This document shows positions 9,001 to 10,835 of a stretch of 10,835 nt of DNA, one piece after another. The stretch covers positions 1-10,835 of the forward strand of contig CAAHEQ010000001.1 in assembly GCA_900772625.1 (NCBI GenBank). Reading direction: 5' to 3'. Each line of letters opens with the position of its first letter. The stretch's first letter is position 1. The notes below the pieces were generated by a model. That model was not told the origin of the DNA, ran no database searches, and saw only the letters and a list, made by a program, of their open reading frames with translations. A program made the position numbers and the translations under genes. Source of the stretch: Alphaproteobacteria bacterium. Its GTDB lineage: Bacteria > Pseudomonadota > Alphaproteobacteria > CAAHEQ01 > UBA3637.

Positions 9001-10835
9001 CCGTTGCGTGAAGGTGAAAAAATCGTAGTATCCTTATCGGGCAGCTATTATGATTACAGCTCTTCCAACGTTGATTTAAGCGATTGGGAAAAGGTGGGCT
9101 TGGATTCGTGGACAGAGAGCTCTGGTTGGTGGATTTTCTCGGTTGATAATGTTTACACGCGGTTGACCGAACAAAAAGGATCAAAGACCTATTTTGAACA
9201 CAGTATTAAAGCCGAGAATCCAGTGAAAATCACGTTCCAAGGCTTTGAAAAAGCAAACTTAAACGTTTTGTCAAAGAGCAGCGTTTTGTTAAACGGTAAC
9301 GTGAACGCGGGCAATACGGGGGCTTTGACGATGACCAGCCAAAACGGCGGTATTGATTCAAAATCATCGCAAGCTCAATTGACGGCCAAAGACATATCCT
9401 TGTCAGCGAAAAACGGTATCGGTGACAAAATGGGTGTGAATGTGGCGTTAAAAGGCGGCGTATTGACGGCAAACAATTCGGAATCGGGCAATATTGATTT
9501 GCGTTCGACCAGTTCTGTTGTCTTTGGTTCGATTGTCAACAATGGCGGTAACGTCAACTTGACTGGACTTTACGGTATTTCCAGCAAAGATAGCGCATCG
9601 ATTATTCAAGGCGACAGCATTACAATGTCGGCTGATTTTGGTGCTATCACTGGTGCAAATGGTGACGCTTTGTCGATCCAAACTAACACGGACAAAGGTG
9701 GTACTTTGACGGCATCAGCTTCTGGCGACATCAACTTAAAACAAGCAAACGGTGATTTGGGTGTTGTCAGCGTTACATCGCAACAAGGGAATGTAACGTT
9801 GAATGTTCCTAACGGTTCTGTCTTTGACGCGAACGAAGAAAAAGAAGAAAATATCCAAACCCAAGCGCAGTTGGAACAACGTTGGGCTGATATGGGCTTG
9901 GAAGGCTTATCGGGTGCGGCTTTGGACGAAGCAATAAAACGTTATGAAGCGAAAAAAACAGCCGAATATCGCGAATATTGGGAAATTAAAAACGCGATGG
10001 ACGCAAATGGAAACTTCCATTATTCAGATATTCAAAAAGCGGCTTTTGCAGATGCTGGCTTATCGGCCGAAGCGATCAGCAATTTGGAAAGCGCAAAAGA
10101 ACAACGCTTTGCCGAATTATCATCTTATGCAGGTGTGACGACCAGCTTTGATGGGGCGTATCAATATACGGCTTCGGCAGATGAGCAAGCTAATATTGCA
10201 AACGGCGCTGGTTGGGATCGCTCTCAATTGCTGTACAGCATTGATGCTGCCAAATTGGATACAACTATCGGAACGCGTATCAGTATTGAAAAACCGAATA
10301 TTTCGGCCAACAAGGTTGTTGTCAATGCGGGCAAAGGAATTGGCCGAGAAAACGGAACAAAAGTATTGTCTATGGACGACATTAACAATTGGTCTGACGC
10401 TGACAAGTTATTATTAGCAGCGGCCGAACGTGATAATGTCTCAATTTCCGAAGACGGTAAAACGTTGACTATTTCGTTGCGCGAGGATTTGGATATTGAC
10501 GCAGACAGTATGATTTTAACGGCCGGCGATCATGTTTATTTAGGATCCGAACAAGATATCAACATTGATAAAGTAACGGCGGGAGCAGGAAAAAATATTA
10601 CAATTTCTTCTGCAAAAGGTATTTACAATGTTTCAAGTGGCAATGACGCAGTAATCAGCGGTAATGATTTGACGTTGGAAGGTGCTGACGGCGGTATCGG
10701 TACGGATAATAAGTTTATGAACGTTGACTTGACTGGAAAAATCAATGCGCGTGCGAAAAACAACATTTATTTGGCCAGCAATGGTGCTTTAAATGTAGAT
10801 TATATTTACTCTCCGCAAACGGTGCATTTAAAGGC
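13..10835 (+). CDS. Giant LktA-type / filamentous-haemagglutinin-like repeat adhesin, internal fragment
   Basis: One frame is open across the whole window (about 3,607 codons after the adapter), with start and stop both missing. The product is probably a secreted or surface-anchored exoprotein that folds as a long beta-solenoid stalk and works in adhesion or as a large toxin. What is visible: about 37 copies of a roughly 53-residue unit, each with a Gly/Ala/Val-rich stretch, an N-x(3)-N-x-T-x-A-x-I-like core and an L-x-A strand; a short coiled-coil-like break at 7456-7626; then irregular beta repeats, a Trp-rich module and a helical insert. No Cys codon was found in frame. Fusobacterium necrophorum leukotoxin LktA, exported by two-partner secretion, is the best-known protein of similar size and style. 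The fragment already exceeds LktA's length of about 3,240 residues. The signal peptide, secretion domain and anchor lie outside. Family placement is from remembered patterns, not a search; adhesin versus toxin cannot be decided. Codon use is even throughout, with no sign of a mosaic. Confidence 0.9.
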   Translation, partial: MGTHLGEMQVSPFVGVASLKAKTFIDVAKGAKLDAAEDLKLNVFSNVNATSYVGSPLYFSSVIGAIDNTSLITVADGASLTAGKDLELKSLSNNVMSLMAATITGEFFPDDGFALAIGNLDSVNKIDVGNATLKAGNNMNIEALTNKDMSVSTMTFGLPESRSAADIAIALSDVKNIVSVGGDVSAKNIVLNSDIHAVEVTNASASSGMGDFTATIVNGVAAPVGNIVSSVAGKILHKGESIQSGKKEVSSPATLKIAGAVTYVESSNTSQAYLKDNSKAAATGDLDIKANIYHNQFNGAAATIAGGTKDKASNGVAGALNIADYNNLTQAFIGKNATVDVDHRLNILSTFKRPVRIVSEGSYFGEVKEAYETGAKDSFWEAFMTGLNIDLTVLMQGNPLTAIYKNLANSLTRSAVTIKDDSNQNQRFAGSASVALQEYKNSTTAFIADGAKINQNNTAKAGGRIIDVNALTDSINVNMAGIFDLPFVLGSETEGIGIGATVQITDYSNTTGAFIGNGVVMDTEALRVSALNDVTNIEVTGGLGSTGGGSASAMVGYLDIDNTTVSQISGGAQVNVTDKANNLGTYKDYDGKDIDYSKLSLSAKDMSIFVNSAVDASKSSGGADIAASSVITLADRATQALWGDLNQDLLSSTALGHLDTMLTYDGKKLMGLTASGNALGFLNTAKDMDITADARGVNVSVAVSVGVQTNKAPEPAGEADEKDVNVNTGDGKNVFKSDAKSDKSSFAVGVAASYAHNDFTNKTAAYVNNARSSGMKDLKLDAFNNIGNYAVTGGVSASTKKADSSVVAGASASYNSVNNATLAFMNNVQIDRLNALNLLAKNDSKYLAVSIGAALATGAQGGATLNGAVNVNEIQNATKSYLNGTTILSSSLVDLTALDNSWLWQIGTGVSISQNTGAGGVVGWNTADNETTTEITDNSAVTSSGSVSMTAKNEMDINSVVTGGGASKKAQVALTGAYNDIKHKTGNKIDKSTVNANVNMTAANESSILLVATGAGVGKKLGASVVVGVNRVKNTTENEINQATVKGSLSALAASQGKIKSFANSVGAGQSAGIGSVGTYNDTRNMTQNVIDQSNLSGQNLKADAVDTSYILAETAGVGVAKSAGLGLAVGVNRINNQTNTLINNSNIQMTGDVSLTALNQPSSAEPDELPDDVKEITTDAKRSITTIVVGAGVAASGSGLGAGLSGVYSDVHNTAKAKITGGTTTANKLSLTAKDASDILTVAVAVGAGGSVGLGGVTATNIIENTIDASIENATVEAKDDVALSGTSDANILSAAVGGAGASNAAAVVNVNYNKIANNVLSGIKQTKLTGKKAFAANAKSDDNLSFYYGAGSGTAGFASNGIVGVNEISGNTSAFVQDSTLQTTADATVQADSTTTLGEKSDPVIVGSVAGSGTAAIGASVMVNMIENTTSAAVENGALKVGGNLGVKATNKDQVGAVVATGGFAGTAGIAGNVGVNSIDSTVEAKIVSDKTKNAQGSDIAVSANNIDVSADNTTEVFESMTTLGVAGTVGFGASIDVANLQGTSKAYIKGNMPVSAQKDVNVNASSTKKNEGIIIAGGGAGTVGLSGTVSVANIGHGEYNFSEYTEGNRADENGNTGINSMLAEKTADGSVGFADLGMGADKDSTDNQMGEVKAPDSGTKSETKSTLAEIDLSGNRLSAQNGSVNVGAKETIENKQIVGGINGAGFVSAGASVAVANIDNNAFASIKNAQIYVGKNVNVKSELDQGVENIAAVGGGAAYVSIQGGVSTVTANNVTEAGLGSGVKIHRAKDVFVRANAVSDISNYVASISGALGSLGASVSTTIKEGTTSAFLGEGVEVAQSSGDSVNNVTVLAENNASDRADAYGLSGGVVSAQGAVSVAKNSDKIVAGIGKNSKLNLNNNLSVKTNGLQNAEANSKGFNVGAGAVGASVATSYLSLDNTVDLGEGVIVNANNVELASNQQEAESLASSVAGTGALIGVNASVASSDVKGQVATTLNKGAKLKAKNAVKVGSNSFSNSVADNTGINAGALAMGATISLADSNLKTQTILVDDQNIDADNIALTAKANTKVQAENVAGSGGIIALTGSDGATSNDSQVIVKVGKNTQLNSDSLQVAAEQDLNQNAFADSVSVSAGGFTGDGVSNTSNSKVAVEFDTNAKAYVNDVNVTALNKFTKADGGDNLTITGGGLLLSGMTPNSSTDLTNVTTVDFKSGSSIEANKAKQKVASKPNYEMKINALNAVDAHDQIKVDAGGAVNVSGVKSNITDNSTAKITVDNAKLSSVNDMILNANGNVNMSADVAVSMYGAASAIGSDVFAGTTQNNTISILNGGRVLSTGNLYANAGQARGEKSEKFNISALSQIWNKTLIPITDNDAKAGLITNNLINIDSASAAQSQSDIFLTSQRNNAQLNGQAITNTIYTGDNQGNSDDIKMSMKNSKYDRVNTNNSSVQIDGSVRAGISNSKDFAIDKAGNVTINGSAEEAKDFYYKKTVNLYQEMVDQLAYLQQMLIDYGSDSQNKAYYEAEISALTNKMKSMGIIGEGNTLRKDVAADYIIFDDINASAGQIELTSDKISGSGNIAVSGGAQITIDNKSKYFLELNDLKLKNNQDSQIVFNHKTVSGASDLTGFGGNLDLNAGAIKSDLIQVSSTYGENGRGPVIDIKGNIENYTGNIIIENKYGSIYSSGAVRGKEIQLKSGGDIVQNVGDFIYHVGGEPSSSWYNTAKNHRDGTETGSVNEDRGNYGSSLVASNNIYISGRYLDLNGLIQSGTSDWNLNINNDNLKLSVGGATKDIAAAKANYTAKVKSDPTASSLYELASDYGNVKAYYNVLTNQIEIDDVRVQGGYIELNGRIMNTSSSTGELKVVDGYGRLNVTNNSKYDILLNDVNIGDKIAGQIKITDTNDSGRTTIFTRNGGTITKTENGVKTNITANVDANGISSTKYDVKKGQRYVWLEGIENVEERETIYNSKSFWGMDWIAPDDATIYEGPTTWTKTATPLREGEKIVVSLSGSYYDYSSSNVDLSDWEKVGLDSWTESSGWWIFSVDNVYTRLTEQKGSKTYFEHSIKAENPVKITFQGFEKANLNVLSKSSVLLNGNVNAGNTGALTMTSQNGGIDSKSSQAQLTAKDISLSAKNGIGDKMGVNVALKGGVLTANNSESGNIDLRSTSSVVFGSIVNNGGNVNLTGLYGISSKDSASIIQGDSITMSADFGAITGANGDALSIQTNTDKGGTLTASASGDINLKQANGDLGVVSVTSQQGNVTLNVPNGSVFDANEEKEENIQTQAQLEQRWADMGLEGLSGAALDEAIKRYEAKKTAEYREYWEIKNAMDANGNFHYSDIQKAAFADAGLSAEAISNLESAKEQRFAELSSYAGVTTSFDGAYQYTASADEQANIANGAGWDRSQLLYSIDAAKLDTTIGTRISIEKPNISANKVVVNAGKGIGRENGTKVLSMDDINNWSDADKLLLAAAERDNVSISEDGKTLTISLREDLDIDADSMILTAGDHVYLGSEQDINIDKVTAGAGKNITISSAKGIYNVSSGNDAVISGNDLTLEGADGGIGTDNKFMNVDLTGKINARAKNNIYLASNGALNVDYIYSPQTVHLK
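61..1740 (+). repeat. N-terminal block of degenerate ~53-residue beta repeats
   Basis: Nine units can be recognised from the core that ends in an aliphatic residue before the next strand. The core residues start near bases 85, 226, 388, 541, 832, 1009, 1351, 1555 and 1714. Several spacings (162, 153 and 159 bases) match the main array, while others are stretched to about 290-340 bases by inserts. Typical cores are NTSQAYL, LTQAFI, STTAFI, NTTGAFI and NTTVSQI. Units are more diverged and less regular than those after 2248, which suggests an older or structurally specialised part of the stalk nearer the N terminus. Confidence 0.72.
1090..1257 (+). other. Helix-prone hydrophobic insert in the repeat stalk
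   Basis: Residues 364-419 interrupt the beta repeats with a stretch lacking the Gly/Asn/Thr pattern. It contains SFWEAFMTG, LTVLMQGN and LTAIYKNLANSL, rich in Leu, Phe, Met and Ala, and looks amphipathic-helical. It accounts for most of the extra length between the repeat cores at 1009 and 1351. It is too polar and broken to be a confident membrane segment. Role unknown; it may be a side domain projecting from the stalk. Confidence 0.5.
1741..2247 (+). other. Non-repetitive spacer ending in an acidic linker
   Basis: Between the repeat cores at 1714 and 2311 there are about 600 bases, room for more than three units, but I see at most one partial unit (the strand pairs around LSLSAKD and MDITADARG). 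The middle, about 1910-2060, is helix-prone (TLADRATQALWGD, LGHLDTML). It ends in a Pro/Asp/Glu/Lys-rich linker at 2137-2247 (residues 713-749) containing KAPEPAGEADEKD, which looks flexible and exposed. It separates the diverged first repeat block from the regular array. Confidence 0.55.
2938..3180 (+). repeat. Two-unit super-repeat, copy 1
   Basis: This 81-residue stretch (980-1060) starts GAYNDIKHKTGNKID and runs through SSILLVATGAGVGKK and VGVNRVKNTTENEI to SALAASQ. It aligns along its length with the stretches at 3244-3495 and 3631-3882, so the repeating block here spans about two basic units. It follows a less similar unit (GWNTADNETTTEI) at 2761-2880. Confidence 0.75.
3244..3495 (+). 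repeat. Two-unit super-repeat, copy 2
   Basis: These 84 residues (1082-1165) start GTYNDTRNMTQNVID and run through SYILAETAGVGVAKSAG and VGVNRINNQTNTLI to SLTALNQ. The Y-N-D opening, the aliphatic-A-x-x-A-G-V-G stretch, VGVNR-x-x-N-x-T and the closing L-x-A-L strand match copy 1 in order and spacing. It begins 306 bases after copy 1, close to twice the basic 159-base period. Confidence 0.75.
3493..3564 (+). other. Acidic Pro/Asp/Glu loop between repeats
   Basis: About 24 residues (1165-1188), including SSAEPDELPDDVKE, are inserted between the repeat cores at 3439 and 3670. The spacing there is 231 bases, 72-75 more than its neighbours, which equals the insert. Composition indicates a flexible surface loop. 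The frame is kept exactly, as expected for a loop inserted between solenoid turns. Confidence 0.68.
3631..3882 (+). repeat. Two-unit super-repeat, copy 3 (diverged)
   Basis: These 84 residues (1211-1294) start GVYSDVHNTAKAKI and run through SDILTVAVAVGAGGSVG and ATNIIENTIDASI to VALSGTSD. It has the same length and order of elements as copy 2 but more substitutions (Y-S-D for Y-N-D, ATNIIENT for VGVNRINNQT). It begins 387 bases after copy 2; the extra length is largely the acidic insert at 3493-3564. After it the alternation fades into single 53-residue units. Confidence 0.62.
4834..5040 (+). other. 69-residue hydrophilic insert in the repeat array
   Basis: The step between the cores at 4831 and 5197 is 366 bases, 207 more than one 159-base period. 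The excess is a Gly/Asp/Glu/Thr/Ser-rich stretch (residues 1612-1680) with GNRADENGNTG, ADLGMGADKDSTD and SGTKSETKST. It has no repeat core and almost no aromatic residues. Regular repeats resume at once with LSAQNGSVNVGA. It looks like an exposed, probably disordered loop or small side domain, and could be a protease-sensitive, antigenic or cation-binding site. Exact ends are uncertain by several residues. Confidence 0.65.
7051..7455 (+). other. Degenerate Asn/Ser-rich end of the repeat array
   Basis: After the last good core near 6994 the protein stays beta-prone and Asn/Ser/Asp-rich, but the Gly/Ala stretches and the N-x-T core disappear (for example INIDSASAAQSQSD, NQGNSDDIKMSMKNSKYD). 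It ends with IDKAGNVTINGS just before the helical segment. I see no separate domain here; it reads as a worn transition from the 53-residue repeats. Confidence 0.5.
7456..7626 (+). other. Short coiled-coil-like helical segment
   Basis: Residues 2486-2542 break the beta pattern with a helix-prone, charged and Leu/Tyr-rich stretch: EEAKDFYYKKTVNLYQEM, then DQLAYLQQMLIDYG, then a second helix AYYEAEISALTNKMKSMG. Hydrophobic residues fall at 3/4 spacing, fitting a two-helix hairpin or coiled coil. It lies at the boundary between the regular array and the irregular haemagglutinin-like repeats, so a hinge, dimerisation point or stalk joint is possible. Function is inferred from position only. Confidence 0.6.
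7651..8850 (+). repeat. Irregular haemagglutinin-type beta repeats
   Basis: This stretch (residues 2551-2950) consists of short strand-turn units such as QIELTSDKISGSGNIAVSGG, VIDIKGNIENYTGNIIIE and EIQLKSGGDIVQNVGD, of roughly 20 residues, typical of right-handed beta-helices in filamentous-haemagglutinin-like exoproteins. Two segments echo each other: NKSKYFLELND at 7786-7818 and NNSKYDILLND at 8635-8667. The second is followed by an IxI-T-D strand (GQIKITDTND), which I recall as a conserved pattern in very large exoproteins of this type. Homology is from memory and needs a profile search. Confidence 0.62.
8866..9132 (+). other. Tryptophan/tyrosine-rich module
   Basis: Residues 2956-3044 hold 8 of the roughly 20 tryptophans I count in the whole fragment: RYVWLEG, SFWGMDW, TTWTK, SDWEK, DSWTE and SGWWIF, with SGSYYDYSS between them. 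It lacks the Gly/Asn repeat pattern and looks like a compact domain inserted in the stalk, after GQRYVW and before beta repeats resume (VKITFQGF). Aromatic-rich patches on such proteins may bind carbohydrate or another ligand, but no named domain is recognised here. Confidence 0.58.
9241..9834 (+). repeat. Short beta-helix repeats before the helical insert
   Basis: Residues 3081-3278 form ladder-like units of about 18-22 residues: VLLNGNVNAGNTGALTMTSQ, ISLSAKNGIGDKMG, GNIDLRSTSSVVFG, SITMSADFGAITGANGDA, GDINLKQANGDLGVVSVTS and GNVTLNVPNGSVFDAN. The G-x-I/V-x-L alternation with Asn/Gly turns is the usual signature of haemagglutinin-like beta-helices. The last unit (NVPNGSVFDAN) leads directly into the charged helical region, an arrangement I recall from other giant exoproteins. 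Confidence 0.62.
9835..10134 (+). other. Charged alpha-helical insert
   Basis: Residues 3279-3378 are strongly helical and rich in Glu, Lys, Ala and Gln: EEKEENIQTQAQLEQRWADM, LDEAIKRYEAKKTAEYREYW, then a DANGNFHY turn, then ADAGLSAEAISNLESAKEQR. Composition is quite unlike the Asn/Gly/Thr-rich flanks, while codon use is similar. I recall helical blocks containing an EYxxYW-like motif at this place in large filamentous-haemagglutinin-like proteins, so this is probably a conserved family module. Role unknown. Confidence 0.62.
10135..10835 (+). other. Conserved-looking post-helix module and further beta repeats, cut by the window end
   Basis: After the helical insert come FDGAYQYTASADEQAN and GAGWDRSQLLYSID, then IEKPNISANKVVVNAGKGIG at 10285-10344. 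A Trp-x(3)-Leu-Leu stretch followed by an IE-x-PNI-x-A strand and GIG turn is a pattern I remember from very large haemagglutinin-like exoproteins. From about 10440 short beta repeats resume (ISLREDLDIDADSMILTAGD, KNITISSAKGIYNVSSGND, NIYLASNGALNVDYI) and run off the edge at LK plus two bases. The gene therefore continues to the right. Confidence 0.6.

Noticed and set aside
9949..9959. Run of seven A (GCG AAA AAA ACA) as a slippage or phase-variation site
   Set aside because: Short, deep inside the gene and within ordinary Lys codons; shorter A and T runs occur elsewhere with no sign of frame change.
9988..10032. DANGNFHYSD as a possible EF-hand or dockerin calcium loop
   Set aside because: The glycine is at loop position 4, not 6, and the position-12 acidic residue is absent.
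13..10835. Alternative genetic code
   Set aside because: All three standard stops are absent from the frame and Trp is read from TGG only, so the standard code suffices.

Overview
The whole window is the inside of one gene. Plus-strand frame 1 stays open from the first base to the last (3,611 complete codons plus two bases) with no stop. I translated it line by line and saw no frameshift. Neither the start codon nor the stop codon is present, so the protein is longer than 3,600 residues. There is no RNA gene, second gene, promoter, terminator, CRISPR array or insertion sequence. The first 12 bases match the end of an Illumina adapter, so the left edge is probably a raw metagenomic or draft-assembly contig end and real sequence begins near base 13.

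The protein is a giant secreted, repeat-rich surface protein, best placed with the leukotoxin LktA-type / filamentous-haemagglutinin-like adhesins of diderm bacteria. It is rich in Gly, Ala, Asn, Ser, Thr and Val, and I see no cysteine in it.

Layout: (1) bases 13-1740, degenerate repeat units, with a helix-prone hydrophobic insert at about 1090-1257; (2) 1741-2247, a non-repetitive spacer ending in an acidic linker; (3) about 2248-7050, a long array of beta-strand repeats, about 28 units with a base period of 53 residues (159 bases), broken by two hydrophilic inserts; (4) 7456-7626, a short coiled-coil-like segment marking a change of architecture; (5) 7651-9834, short irregular beta repeats of the kind seen in large haemagglutinin-like exoproteins, including a tryptophan-rich module at 8866-9132; (6) 9835-10134, a charged helical insert; (7) 10135-10835, a conserved-looking module and more beta repeats running off the right edge.

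The organism is probably a diderm (Gram-negative-type) bacterium. GC is moderate (single lines I counted ranged from 37 to 57 percent). Leucine is mostly TTG/TTA and lysine mostly AAA. The GC is too high for Fusobacterium, where the founding LktA is known. Gut-type Alphaproteobacteria or Negativicutes would fit, but the sequence alone does not decide this. Secretion parts (signal peptide, two-partner secretion domain or autotransporter barrel, and a partner transporter) would lie outside the window.
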